Shown here in pieces: positions 40,651 through 50,814 of a stretch of 53,280 nt of DNA. Numbering within the stretch: the first letter of the stretch is position 1; each line of letters opens with the position of its first letter. The DNA lies in assembly GCA_903893945.1 (NCBI GenBank), contig CAITOF010000075.1, positions 1-53,280 of the forward strand, given 5' to 3'. The translations under genes were made by a program, and so were the position numbers. The notes beneath the pieces are model-generated. The model was not told where the DNA came from. It made no database searches and worked only from the letters and a program-made list of their open reading frames with translations. The DNA comes from an uncultured Oxalobacteraceae bacterium (GTDB lineage: Bacteria; Pseudomonadota; Gammaproteobacteria; Burkholderiales; Burkholderiaceae_D).

Positions 40651-40671
40651 CATTATACGGGGAAAAGAAAA

Positions 40672-41331
40672 TTATTTTAAACCTGCGACGAAGTCGGCCA
40701 CCGCGGTGATTTCTTCGTCCGACATGCGTTTTGCAATGGCCATCATTTCGGGGCTGTTGCTGCGGGCACCGGAACGGAAACTGGTCAATTGAGCCACCGT
40801 GTAATCCTGATGCTGGCCAGCCAGGCGCGGGAACAGTGCCGGTATGCCGGAACCGTTCGGTCCGTGGCAGCCGGCGCAGGCAGGGACATTAATGGCGCCA
40901 ATACCGGCACGATAGATTTTCTTACCCGCTTCGACCAGATCCTTGTTTTTTGCAGCACCCGGCTTGGGCATCTGTACGCTCAGGTAGGCGGTGACGTTTT
41001 TGATATCGTCCGCACTCAGGGCTTTGGCCATGCCGGTCATGACGGCGTTATTGCGGGTAGCCTCGGTAAAATTGCCGAGCTGTTTTGCCAGGTAAGCGGC
41101 ATGCTGGCCTGCCAGTTTGGGATTTTGTGAAATGGTGGAATTGCCGGCAGCGCCATGGCATGCTACACAGGCAATGATATTGCGTGATGCATCACCATTC
41201 GTATACAGCGCTTCGCCTTTGACAGGGTCAGCTGCCGCTTTCTTTTCTTCATTAGCGTACGCCAGCGTAGTCAATGCCACTATAGCCAGCGTAGTGACGA
41301 ATAGTGATTTCAGAAAAGATTTTGGGTTCAT
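40672..41331 (-). CDS. Dihaem cytochrome c4
   Basis: This periplasmic or membrane-associated electron carrier has 219 residues. A signal peptide at 1-26 (cleavage after AYA) is followed by two cytochrome c domains with haem motifs CVACH (55-59) and CAGCH (152-156). Methionine axial ligands are plausible in AVMTGMAKAL (near 98-101) and SPEMMAIAKRM (near 196-203). The duplicated structure is that of cytochrome c4, which usually feeds terminal oxidases. AAGGTG precedes the start. It sits directly upstream of the system II assembly genes resB-ccsA and divergent from the YihA GTPase gene, a neighbourhood I associate with Burkholderiales. Confidence 0.95.
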   Translation of the reverse strand: MNPKSFLKSLFVTTLAIVALTTLAYANEEKKAAADPVKGEALYTNGDASRNIIACVACHGAAGNSTISQNPKLAGQHAAYLAKQLGNFTEATRNNAVMTGMAKALSADDIKNVTAYLSVQMPKPGAAKNKDLVEAGKKIYRAGIGAINVPACAGCHGPNGSGIPALFPRLAGQHQDYTVAQLTSFRSGARSNSPEMMAIAKRMSDEEITAVADFVAGLK

Positions 41332-41496
41332 TCATGCACCTTGAAGACGAAATAACAACGAAGTTTAAAATTTAGCCCTACATTTTCTGCCAGAATAATT
41401 TACCACCAGAAAACTTGGCACCAGGAAACAACATTCAATAGCCCGTTATTGTACAATAGCTTTCCCTCCTTTTTGTTGCATTTTTCGGTTCAATTT

Positions 41497-42201
41497 ATGT
41501 CCATACTCTGGCAGGCTCGATTTTTTACCACGGTAAACCACCTACGCAACTTGCCTGATCTACAAGTTCCTGAAATTGCATTTGCCGGGCGTTCCAATGC
41601 CGGAAAGTCTACCGCCATCAACACACTGTGCAATCAGAAAAAACTGGCGTTTGCCTCCAAAACGCCGGGGCGGACCCAGCACATTAATTTTTTCTCGATC
41701 GGCGGTGCCCATGTGGCCCAGCACCGTAAAGATCCGACCAACGTCGATGAAATTCGCGCATTGCTGGTGGATTTACCCGGTTACGGCTACGCCGAGGTCC
41801 CGGGTGCCGCAAAAAATCACTGGAATGAATTGTTGGGCGACTATGTCAAGGCGCGCGACCAACTGTGCGCACTGGTCCTGATCATGGATGCCCGACGACC
41901 CTTTACCGATCTCGATAAAAACATGCTGGAATGGTTTGCGCCAACCGGTCGTCCCGTGCATTGTATTTTGGCAAAATCGGATAAATTAAATCGCAATGAT
42001 CAGACGAATGCATTAAGGTTAACGGAGTCGGTGCTGGCAAGTTATGTCGATGAGTCGGGCCAACCTTTCCCCTACACCGTGCAACTTTTTTCGGCGCTGA
42101 AGCGTGTCGGACTGGACGAGGCAGATGCCAAGATTCGGGAACTGCTGGGATTGGCGGATGATGGCGCGCCGACCGATGTTGCTGTAGAGTCCTCGGATTG
42201 A
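41497..42201 (+). CDS. engB: Ribosome biogenesis GTPase YihA/EngB
   Basis: This essential GTPase acts in late assembly of the large ribosomal subunit. It has 234 residues from the ATG at 41497, which matches the usual start just before the [16 protein letters not shown] segment. The GTPase motifs are G1 GRSNAGKST (near 31-39), G3 DLPGYGYA and G4 AKSDK, with a YihA-type TPGRTQ switch I region. A TTG further upstream only extends the frame into the promoter region, where TACAAT lies at 41452-41457. Confidence 0.95.
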   Translation: MSILWQARFFTTVNHLRNLPDLQVPEIAFAGRSNAGKSTAINTLCNQKKLAFASKTPGRTQHINFFSIGGAHVAQHRKDPTNVDEIRALLVDLPGYGYAEVPGAAKNHWNELLGDYVKARDQLCALVLIMDARRPFTDLDKNMLEWFAPTGRPVHCILAKSDKLNRNDQTNALRLTESVLASYVDESGQPFPYTVQLFSALKRVGLDEADAKIRELLGLADDGAPTDVAVESSD

Positions 42202-42373
42202 AGGGGCTGGTGAGCACTGTGAAATCGCGGTGGCGTGATGGTGCGCCAGCTGGGTTAATGCCAGTTTTTGAGTTAGTACTGACTTACATCAAGGCGCCAT
42301 GGGCAGAAGGCGTTGAAAATTAGTGACGTGGTTGTGCTGCGCCCGTTGTGCTTTAGTGTTGAGGCAGCATGTT

Positions 42374-42423
42374 AAAACGTTAAAAAAGAGTAAAAAAAGG
42401 GTAAAAAAAGGATAAAAAAGGGC

Positions 42424-42431
<8 letters not shown>
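42374..42431. other. Six A-tracts phased at the DNA helical repeat (predicted curved DNA)
   Basis: Runs of A occupy 42374-42377, 42382-42387, 42392-42398, 42403-42409, 42414-42419 and 42424-42431. Their centres are 9, 10.5, 11, 10.5 and 11 bp apart, close to the 10.5-bp helical repeat. Phased A-tracts of 4-8 bp bend DNA in one direction. This lies in the 359-bp gene-free spacer between the YihA GTPase gene and hemB. No gene is seen in 42202-42560. Confidence 0.7.
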
Positions 42432-43577
<1,146 letters not shown>

Positions 43578-43654
43578 GCGTCGCAACAGGGTAATCTGCA
43601 ACCGTGGTCTGGGCGGCGTAATTTAACTGACAACCTACTTTTTCCGGGAGTGCC

Positions 43655-44887
43655 ATGCAAGAACTGGTCATTACGATTGCTTCACCTGTCTTTATCGTCC
43701 TGATTATTCTTGAAATGATGGTCGGACGTTGGCGTGGCATGGCCAATTTCGAATTCGGCGACACCCTGAACAGCATGGGTCTGGGCATAATGAGCCAGAT
43801 CACCGGTGGATTGCTGAGGTTATTTGCGATCGGCATTTACGCTTTTGTTGCACACCATTTTGCCCTGTTCGTGTTGCCCGACACCTGGTGGGTCTGGGTG
43901 GGCGGATTGCTGTTTTATGATTTTCTGTACTACTGGCTGCATCGCTACGGCCACGAACTGGCCATATTGTGGGCAGCCCATGTGGTGCACCACCAGAGTG
44001 AATGTTACAACCTGTCAACGGCATTGCGCCAGACCAGTTCCGGGGTGTTGCTGTCCTGGATATTCTATCTGCCGATGGCCTTTCTGGGTGTCCCGGTTGA
44101 CCTATTTGTCGCCCTCAGTCTGATCGATCTGCTTTACCAATTCTGGGTGCATACCGAACTGATCGGCAAATTGGGCTGGTTTGATCGTGTCTTTGTATCA
44201 CCGTCGAATCATCGTGTGCACCACGCCACCAACGACAGTTACCTGGACAAAAATTACGGTGGAATTCTGATTCTGTGGGACCGGCTGTTCGGGACCTTTA
44301 CCGAAGAACGCGACGATGAAAAAGTCGTGTACGGCACCCGCAGTCCGCTGCGCAGCTGGAACCCGCTCAGGGCCAATCTCGAGGTCTACCAGAAAGTTAT
44401 TCAGGACGCCCGCCATGCCAGTCACTGGGCTGACAGGATCCGGATCTGGTTCAGGCATCCTGGCTGGCAGCCTGCCGATGTGGCACAGCGATATCCGCAC
44501 GACGCGTTTGTATTGCACCGACCCCGGTTTGAACCGGCTCTGACGCGTAGCTGGAAAATCTATTGCTTCGTGCAGTTTGTCTTGATCCTTCTCATCACGA
44601 CGCATTTTCTGGCCGTCGACCGGCACATAGGCTATGGCGAATGCGCCTTATACGGCGCATGGTTGATAGCCGGATTGGTGGTCATTGGTGGACTGACCGA
44701 GCGTCGCGTCAATTACCTGGGTCTGGAATCGGTCCGCCTGATGCTGACGCTCGCATTTGTGCTGGTCACCGGCCACTGGTTTGGCAACCTGTCCTTGCCG
44801 GAGCTCGCGCAATACGGCGTCGAGCTGGTGATCCTGGGGTCGTTACTCAGTCTGATTTTCCTGAGACAGCATCAACAGGCGTCCTGA
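43655..44887 (+). CDS. Fatty acid hydroxylase/sterol desaturase-type membrane di-iron enzyme
   Basis: This 410-residue integral membrane protein of the fatty acid hydroxylase superfamily has the three histidine boxes intact: HRYGH (96-100), HVVHH (109-113) and HRVHH (186-190), with a further single His near 166. These ligate the di-iron centre. Membrane segments flank the boxes, and a second hydrophobic region (about 305-405) adds several more. The layout resembles alkylglycerol monooxygenase-like proteins more than short sterol desaturases. The lipid substrate is unknown. GGGAG lies about six bases before the ATG. It converges on the deacetylase-like gene, 13 bases away. Confidence 0.85.
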   Translation: MQELVITIASPVFIVLIILEMMVGRWRGMANFEFGDTLNSMGLGIMSQITGGLLRLFAIGIYAFVAHHFALFVLPDTWWVWVGGLLFYDFLYYWLHRYGHELAILWAAHVVHHQSECYNLSTALRQTSSGVLLSWIFYLPMAFLGVPVDLFVALSLIDLLYQFWVHTELIGKLGWFDRVFVSPSNHRVHHATNDSYLDKNYGGILILWDRLFGTFTEERDDEKVVYGTRSPLRSWNPLRANLEVYQKVIQDARHASHWADRIRIWFRHPGWQPADVAQRYPHDAFVLHRPRFEPALTRSWKIYCFVQFVLILLITTHFLAVDRHIGYGECALYGAWLIAGLVVIGGLTERRVNYLGLESVRLMLTLAFVLVTGHWFGNLSLPELAQYGVELVILGSLLSLIFLRQHQQAS

Positions 44888-44900
44888 TTCGCCTGGCACG

Positions 44901-45932
44901 CTATCCTTGTTCAAATCCGGCCAACACATTCACGGCATTGATGCCGATATCCTCCACGGCGTACCCGCCTTCCATGACGAACAGTGTAGGGTGTTCAAGT
45001 GCGGCGATCAATTCGCCCATGCGCAGATAGTGGTCGTTTTTTAGCCTGAACTGCGAGATGGGGTCGTGTTCAAACGTATCCACACCCAGCGACACAATCA
45101 GCGCATCGGGCGCAAACTGCCTGATTTTCTGGCAGGCAGCCTCAAGAGCCAGCCTGTAATGATCCCAATCAGTGCCATGCGGCATGGGATAATTCACGTT
45201 GTAGCCGAGTCCGTCGTCGTCACCGGTCTCATCGGCGTAACCCAGATAATAGGGATACTCATTGCGCGGGTCACCGTGCAGCGAGACAAACAGCACGTCA
45301 TTGCGCCGGTAGAAAATGCTCTGGGTACCGTTGCCGTGATGATAATCAACGTCCAGTATGGCGACGCGCCGTGCACCCTGGTCCCGTAAGGCCTGCGCCG
45401 CAATCGCAGCGTTATTGAAGTAGCAGTAGCCACCCATATAATCCGAGGCCGCATGATGTCCGGGTGGCCGGCATAATGAAAAAACCGCCTGCCCGGTCTG
45501 AACCAGTTTTTCAGCGCCGGTCAGGGCCACATTGGCTGCCGCGCGAATGGCAGGCCAGGTGCCGGCAGTAATCGGTGTCGACATATCAAACGAATAAAAC
45601 CCCAGCTGTCCGTCAATGTCGTCGGGAATGCGGTCACTGCGCAGTCCGCGAATCGGCCAGGCGTTGGGCAGGGCGTCATGGCAGCGATTCAGTGCCTGCC
45701 AGCGTGGCCAGGCCTGTTCCAGAAAATTTACATAGCGGGCATCATGGATGCGTAATACGGGCGCCAGCCCGTAATCGGCCGGTTCCACGATGTCGCCCAG
45801 AGCCGTTTGTTTGATTCGGTCCAACACCATTTCAACGCGCCGCGGCATTTCAAAACTGGGTTGAATGGTGCCATCGACGATTTCGGACTGGCCGTGATGA
45901 TGCTGATGATCCTGGCTGTAGATGGTGAGCAA
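44901..45932 (-). CDS. Histone deacetylase-fold amidohydrolase, probable acetylpolyamine deacetylase
   Basis: This 343-residue zinc amidohydrolase of the arginase/deacetylase fold has the catalytic His pair in PPGHHA (159-160) and zinc-site residues in DVDYHHGNGT (D196, H198). A second metal aspartate is in GVDTFEHDP, and the transition-state tyrosine is in EGGYA. The N terminus (TIYSQDHQHHHG) and the long insertion before the active site are like acetylpolyamine amidohydrolases, which remove acetyl groups from acetylputrescine or related amines. Bacterial members can act on other acyl amines, so the substrate is tentative. The start is TTG (45932), with GGGAG seven bases upstream. It ends 35 bases from the HDOD gene region. 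Confidence 0.85.
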   Translation of the reverse strand: MLTIYSQDHQHHHGQSEIVDGTIQPSFEMPRRVEMVLDRIKQTALGDIVEPADYGLAPVLRIHDARYVNFLEQAWPRWQALNRCHDALPNAWPIRGLRSDRIPDDIDGQLGFYSFDMSTPITAGTWPAIRAAANVALTGAEKLVQTGQAVFSLCRPPGHHAASDYMGGYCYFNNAAIAAQALRDQGARRVAILDVDYHHGNGTQSIFYRRNDVLFVSLHGDPRNEYPYYLGYADETGDDDGLGYNVNYPMPHGTDWDHYRLALEAACQKIRQFAPDALIVSLGVDTFEHDPISQFRLKNDHYLRMGELIAALEHPTLFVMEGGYAVEDIGINAVNVLAGFEQG

Positions 45933-45967
45933 TTCAGTCTCCCGTGCAGAATTTAATGGTGTATGGG

Positions 45968-47563
45968 TTATCGGCTCATGACGGCGATGAGCTGGGCTTT
46001 CATGGTTTTGATCAACGAAGTCTCGTCCGGCGGTACGCCTTCCGGTGCTTCACAGTTTCTGTCCGCGTAGATCAGGCCAATCGGTTTGCCGTTCACGATC
46101 AGAGGCAAGACCATTAAACTTCGGGCCTCCGGAAAATGGGCCAGATGCCACCCCGGACGGAGTTGACTGATTCGGGTGCTGCCGGTTTCCCCGATCATCA
46201 GGTCTGCATTGTTTTTTAGTGCCAGATGAAACAGGTCGTTCTCTTCTTTTGCGGAAAACTGGAAACTCTTCTGCTTTCGGAACCAGTCCTGTCCAAGCGA
46301 AATGCGGGCGATGTAGGATTCGGTTTTAAGATCCTTCAGGCTGGCCGTAATGAATTGAAATCCGAGACTGCCGTGCAGAATTTCAAGGAACTGCAGTACC
46401 AGGTCATTCAGTTTGAACTGGCCGCTGGAAATGGTCTGTGTCATTTCCATCACGCCGGCCAGCAGCAGTTCGCGCGCATTCACCGGTTTCCCGCTCGGAT
46501 GATGCGCGACCTGCAGCGCGACCGACACCGGATCCGAAACCATAAGCAGGTCATCCAGCGAACTGGCATCGTGTTGCAGTCCCGGTGCCGGCCCAACCGG
46601 TTGCTGTTCGAGGTCGGTGGCGGAAACGCCGATGCCCAATTTCTGCACCAGTTCCTGCGTTTCGACAATCGCGCTGCTTAACCAGTCCGCCAGCACCTCG
46701 GCCTCGAGTTCCAGCGCGGTGCCGTAGCGGTGCATTAATTCACTGGTGAATTTTTCATCGGAGAAATCAATGTCGTCCGCCTTGTCTCTGGAGAACTGCG
46801 TGTTGCGCATGATTATTTCAGCTGCATCAGCGCTGAACGCCGCCACCTGTTTGATCCATTCACTGCGGTGCTTGGTTTTCCGGATCTGTCCGAAGGGCAG
46901 CACGCCTGCCGCCTGGGTAATGCTGTCGGGAATATTCCATTGATGCAGAATCAGGCTGCCAAAATGGGTCAGACTGCAGCCAATCTGGTTCACCGAAGCC
47001 TGGTGCAGATTGTCGGTGCCGTCCCTGACCGGTTTCATGATCTCTTCATACAGGTCCGGATCCTGCGCGGCGATCAAAACCTGGCCAATATTCTTGAACA
47101 GCGCCGCAATGCTGGCTTCTTCGGCATCCGGATAGCTGCTCCGGTTCACACATTGACGCGCAATAATGCTGGCGCACAGGGAACGTGTCAGTTCGATATA
47201 CAGGTTTTTGTATTTTTCACTGAAACATTCCAGCATCAGTATGCTCAGCGCACTGGTTTTTACCACATCAAATCCCAGAATGAAAATGGCCTTGGATATG
47301 GTGGTGACCGAGGATCCCTGCGACTTGCGATAGGACACCGAATTGGCAAGATTTAGTATGTCTTTGGTCAGACTGACATCGGACAAAATGAATTTGGCCA
47401 GTTTGTTGACCGATTCATCACCGGTTGAAACGATTTTAATTACTTCCGTGATCGCTGTACCCAGACTGGGCAGGCGTTTATCGTTGCTGATTTTCAGTAA
47501 CAGCTGATCACGGCGCTGACGCGCCAACTGTTCCTGCATGGCCGGTGAAATTGACTTGTTCAC
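45968..47563 (-). CDS. HDOD-GAF signalling protein
   Basis: This 531-residue soluble protein has an HDOD domain in residues about 20-225 (RLPSLGTAITEVIKIVS, ILSDVSLTKDILNLANSV, ALFKNIGQVL). The HDOD fold is a relative of HD phosphohydrolases that usually lacks catalytic residues and acts as a protein-protein signalling module. A linker of helices follows, then a GAF-like domain at about 385-530 (LGFQFITASL, SLMVLPLIVNGKPIGLIYADRN). The start is GTG (47563), with AGGA upstream. It follows the receiver-TPR gene after 74 bases on the same strand, so the two probably work together. The input ligand and output are unknown. Confidence 0.87.
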   Translation of the reverse strand: MNKSISPAMQEQLARQRRDQLLLKISNDKRLPSLGTAITEVIKIVSTGDESVNKLAKFILSDVSLTKDILNLANSVSYRKSQGSSVTTISKAIFILGFDVVKTSALSILMLECFSEKYKNLYIELTRSLCASIIARQCVNRSSYPDAEEASIAALFKNIGQVLIAAQDPDLYEEIMKPVRDGTDNLHQASVNQIGCSLTHFGSLILHQWNIPDSITQAAGVLPFGQIRKTKHRSEWIKQVAAFSADAAEIIMRNTQFSRDKADDIDFSDEKFTSELMHRYGTALELEAEVLADWLSSAIVETQELVQKLGIGVSATDLEQQPVGPAPGLQHDASSLDDLLMVSDPVSVALQVAHHPSGKPVNARELLLAGVMEMTQTISSGQFKLNDLVLQFLEILHGSLGFQFITASLKDLKTESYIARISLGQDWFRKQKSFQFSAKEENDLFHLALKNNADLMIGETGSTRISQLRPGWHLAHFPEARSLMVLPLIVNGKPIGLIYADRNCEAPEGVPPDETSLIKTMKAQLIAVMSR

Positions 47564-47637
47564 GTGAATCCTGATGGCTGTTCGTTATTCTGTGACTATG
47601 CAATATGGTGAAGACGGCGCCGCCAACGCCCAGGCCC

Positions 47638-49263
47638 CTAGACGGCGGATTTGGTGCTCAGGCCGTATTTGACCTGCAAGTCTTCGTAGAGTTTTTGTAA
47701 CGCAGCGTTCCTGGGATTGGTCGGGTCCAAACGGCATGACGAGTCTATCAACCGGCGCGCCTGTTGTGCCATCTGGTGTTCCCAGCCATGGCTTTCTATG
47801 CACTTCAGATAGGCAATGGCCGCATTGGTGACCACTTGCGGGTTGTTCGGCATCTGTTTGACTGCCGACGACATGAGGTCGACAGCGCCCATATAATCTC
47901 CGGCCTTGGCCTTTTTGACCCCGGCCGCCACCAGCTCCATGACTTCGGTGCGACTCTGATCGGCCAGCGCTTTGCCGAGTTCGCCGTGCCCGCTGCTTTC
48001 AAAGACACCGACGGCCTTCTGCATTTCGGCGTCGTTGGTGGTATTGCGCATGACTTCCAGAATGACGCCGCTGGCTTCCTTGGTCATGTCGCTTTCCAGG
48101 CAATGCTTGGCCAGACCCAATTTCATATTCGTTGATAAGCCGATGTTGCCCTGGCTGGCCTGTACCGCCGTCAGCAATTCGTCTTTCAGCTGCGGGTCAT
48201 TGCTTTTGGCAAAAATGAACGCTTTTGAGATGGCTTTACAGACCGGTGTTTTCAGTCTGTCGGGCATGGATTTCTCCAGTTCCCGGACCATCGTCTTGGC
48301 CTGATCCATATTGCCGTTCTGGACCAGGGCGTTGACCAGGTTAACATGGTCTTCCGGATCCCTGAATTCAGAAAACTTGACCTTGCTGACCACTTTTTTC
48401 AGATTTGCTTCGGCCGTTTTGAAGTCGCCGGTTGCCAGCGCAATTTCACCCAATTTCCTTAAGCGCCGAACTCCGTGCGGCGATATTTCTACCGCCTGGG
48501 TCAATACATTTTTTGCGGACTCGAGTTGTCCGAGCATTTCATGGTTTTTGGCCAGCAGGTCAAACGCATCCATGTAGCGCTCATTTTCCGCCACCAGCGA
48601 CTTCAGGATATCTTCGGCTTCGGCATATTTCCCCTGCAGATGGATGGTGCGGGCCAGTCCAAGGCGCGCCCAGGCCACGGCGCGCATTTCAGTCAGTTTT
48701 TTGTAGATGGGTTCCGCCATATCAGGCTCGCCCAGCAAGACATGCAATTCAGCGCGCAAACGCATGAAATCGACTTTTTCGCGCGGGTGCGCCAGTTCTT
48801 TTTTCTTGCATTCTTCAATCGCTGCCTGAAATTCCTCACTGTCCATCAAGTGGTAGATGCTGATAAACAGGTTTCTTTTCTTGATCGCGCGGCCGATACG
48901 CTCCAGTAGTTCGTCGGGTGTAAACGGTTTGAGCAAATAGTCGTTCGGTGCCAGTTCGGCCGCACTGACGACTTTTTCGTGACTGCGCTCACCGGTCACC
49001 ATGATGAACAGGGTTGTGAGCGGCGCCAGTTTATGATGACGGATATCCTCCAGCAATTGCTGACCGTCCTGCCCCGGCCCCAATTCGTACTCGCACAGCA
49101 CCAGGTCGAAATATTTGCTTTTGATAAAACCCAGGGCATTGGCCGACGAAATGCCGTGCTCAATTTTGGTAATACCGCACAGGTTGAGCATATTGTGTAT
49201 GCTCGCCCGCATGCCGGAGTGCGGTTCAACCAGTAAAACTCGAATTTCAGAAAGCTCGCTCAT
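47638..49263 (-). CDS. Receiver-like domain fused to TPR array (degenerate phosphoacceptor)
   Basis: This 541-residue soluble protein has a receiver-fold domain at about 5-125, followed by a helical tetratricopeptide region (about 130-530) with repeats such as GKYAEAEDILKSLVAENE, GQLESAKNVLTQAVEISP and GDYMGAVDLMSSAVKQMP. In the receiver the usual acidic pair is reduced to E13-P14. The phosphoacceptor aspartate position is glutamate (E58, in LVLCEYELG), while the switch threonine (TGER) and lysine (LLKPF) remain. It may thus be locked in an active-like state or serve only as a docking module. The ATG at 49263 has GGAATG upstream; a TTG at 49278 extends the frame slightly. It is the first gene of the pair with HDOD-GAF. 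Confidence 0.88.
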   Translation of the reverse strand: MSELSEIRVLLVEPHSGMRASIHNMLNLCGITKIEHGISSANALGFIKSKYFDLVLCEYELGPGQDGQQLLEDIRHHKLAPLTTLFIMVTGERSHEKVVSAAELAPNDYLLKPFTPDELLERIGRAIKKRNLFISIYHLMDSEEFQAAIEECKKKELAHPREKVDFMRLRAELHVLLGEPDMAEPIYKKLTEMRAVAWARLGLARTIHLQGKYAEAEDILKSLVAENERYMDAFDLLAKNHEMLGQLESAKNVLTQAVEISPHGVRRLRKLGEIALATGDFKTAEANLKKVVSKVKFSEFRDPEDHVNLVNALVQNGNMDQAKTMVRELEKSMPDRLKTPVCKAISKAFIFAKSNDPQLKDELLTAVQASQGNIGLSTNMKLGLAKHCLESDMTKEASGVILEVMRNTTNDAEMQKAVGVFESSGHGELGKALADQSRTEVMELVAAGVKKAKAGDYMGAVDLMSSAVKQMPNNPQVVTNAAIAYLKCIESHGWEHQMAQQARRLIDSSCRLDPTNPRNAALQKLYEDLQVKYGLSTKSAV

Positions 49264-49374
49264 TGCATTCCAGATCAATCAAATTGGACATCAAACCGAT
49301 GCAGCCAAGTACCGTCAGCGTCCAAGTTTGCCGGTACCTTTTTCCGCAACTCCCGCAACCATGCTGTATTGACT

Positions 49375-49572
49375 TTATTTCAAGAACTTTGCAATCAATA
49401 AAACAGCCATCGATATAAGGATAGTCGACGAAAAGGGCAAACAAAAGACATGTCCGAAAAGTTTGAAGCGGATATCGCCCGGCAATTTGCCCACGCCGAG
49501 CTTTTCAAGCCATGGAAGCAGTGCTGAAAACACCGTCAACGCCAAAAAGATAACAAAAACCCATCGAATCAT
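49375..49572 (-). CDS. DUF2905 family small membrane protein
   Basis: This 65-residue protein has two membrane segments (about 3-18 and 45-63) flanking the family core KLPGDIRFKLFGHVFCLPFSS, typical of DUF2905 (usually GDIxxxxxxxxFYFPxxxS). Function is unknown. An AACGAGG Shine-Dalgarno sequence lies eight bases before the ATG at 49572. It begins 16 bases after the methyltransferase stop codon, so the two are almost certainly one transcript. The 111 bases between it and the receiver-TPR gene show no gene. Confidence 0.85.
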   Translation of the reverse strand: MIRWVFVIFLALTVFSALLPWLEKLGVGKLPGDIRFKLFGHVFCLPFSSTILISMAVLLIAKFLK

Positions 49573-49588
49573 CGGTAACCTCGTTATT

Positions 49589-50740
49589 TTATAATCGGAA
49601 AAGCCGATTGTACTGCTGCATTTTTTCAGGCAGGCACACACCTGTTCCCATGACCAGGACCTTAAAAAGTTCGCCCATTTCCGCCGGCGAGACCAGTTTC
49701 TGCAGTGCGTTAGCTTCTGGTAAATATTGCAACGGATCTTCTGGCGACAGACGCATTAACAATTCGCCAATACCGGCATTCAGCAGAAAATGGGCCTGGG
49801 TGCTGTAAGACAATACCTCCAGGCCAGCCAGTTCCCCGTCCTGGCAGATGCGGCTGAAGTCGATGTGCGACGTAATGTCCTGCAGCCCCGGCCAATAAAA
49901 CGGCTCGGTGTGCGCATGGTGCCGATAATGACACATTAACGTGCCCTGATCGCGCTGATGCAGGTAGTATTCCGCGGCAGGAAACCCATAGTCAATCCAC
50001 ACCAGCAGTCCGGCTCCGCCGGCCTTGAGCATCCGTGATACGGTGGACATGAAGCCGCGCGCCACCGTGTGCAGTTCGGTCAGGTAGTCGTCGGGCAGTA
50101 ACCCGGCATGCGGGATCTGCCCGAGGTCCGCGCCGGAAGATAATTCGTGCTCGGCCCAGGTTAAGTGACCTTCCTGCCAGCCGACGCCGACTTCTTTCCA
50201 GCCGGCGGGCGTTTTTTTGACCAGTTGCACGGGCATGGCATCCAGAACTTCATTGCCGAGGATCACGCCACTGAAAGAGGCGGGCATTTCGTCCAGCCAG
50301 ACCACCTCCGGAAAGTCTTTCAGGCGCAGTTGCTGGCGCTTCTTCAGTTCCCCGGATAATTCAACGATATAATAGCGACCGGGCGTGCATTCCTGCCGGC
50401 GCAGTTCTGTTAGCAAATCAACAGCAAGTTTGCCTGTGCCGGCACCGAATTCCATCAGGTCACCGGACGTCTGGGGCAACACCTGCAGGACGAAGTGTGC
50501 CAGCGCAGCACCGAATAAAGCGGAAATTTCAGGCGCGGTCGTAAAATCGCCGTCACGACCGAGTTTGGCTGCGCCGCCGGTGTAATAGCCTGATTGCGGA
50601 GCATAGAGCGCTAATTCCATATAGCGCATGAACGATATCCATCCACCGTGGTGGTGTATTTCCTGTTCGATCCGTGACAATAAGGCCGATGACGCCGCCT
50701 GGGCTTCAGCGCTTGGAACCGGTAACTGGAGTTTTTGCAT
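49589..50740 (-). CDS. MidA/NDUFAF7-type SAM-dependent methyltransferase
   Basis: This 383-residue class I methyltransferase belongs to the COG1565 family. The N-terminal region reads WISFMRYMELALYAPQSGYY, with GDFTTAPEISALFG. The SAM-binding motif is LMEFGAGTGKLAVDLL (near 95-110), and LGNEVLDAMPVQ and WIDYGFPAAEYYLHQR are also family blocks. The mitochondrial homologue NDUFAF7 methylates an arginine of complex I subunit NDUFS2. Bacterial targets are not settled. The ATG at 50740 was preferred to a GTG at 50779 because it begins at the family N terminus. It is divergent from ttcA and followed by the DUF2905 gene. Confidence 0.9.
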   Translation of the reverse strand: MQKLQLPVPSAEAQAASSALLSRIEQEIHHHGGWISFMRYMELALYAPQSGYYTGGAAKLGRDGDFTTAPEISALFGAALAHFVLQVLPQTSGDLMEFGAGTGKLAVDLLTELRRQECTPGRYYIVELSGELKKRQQLRLKDFPEVVWLDEMPASFSGVILGNEVLDAMPVQLVKKTPAGWKEVGVGWQEGHLTWAEHELSSGADLGQIPHAGLLPDDYLTELHTVARGFMSTVSRMLKAGGAGLLVWIDYGFPAAEYYLHQRDQGTLMCHYRHHAHTEPFYWPGLQDITSHIDFSRICQDGELAGLEVLSYSTQAHFLLNAGIGELLMRLSPEDPLQYLPEANALQKLVSPAEMGELFKVLVMGTGVCLPEKMQQYNRLFRL

Positions 50741-50814
50741 GAAAGTGACACTCAGAATTTTTAAGAACAGATTACTCACGATTTTAACGTAAGACCCCCT
50801 ATTATTTAACTTTT

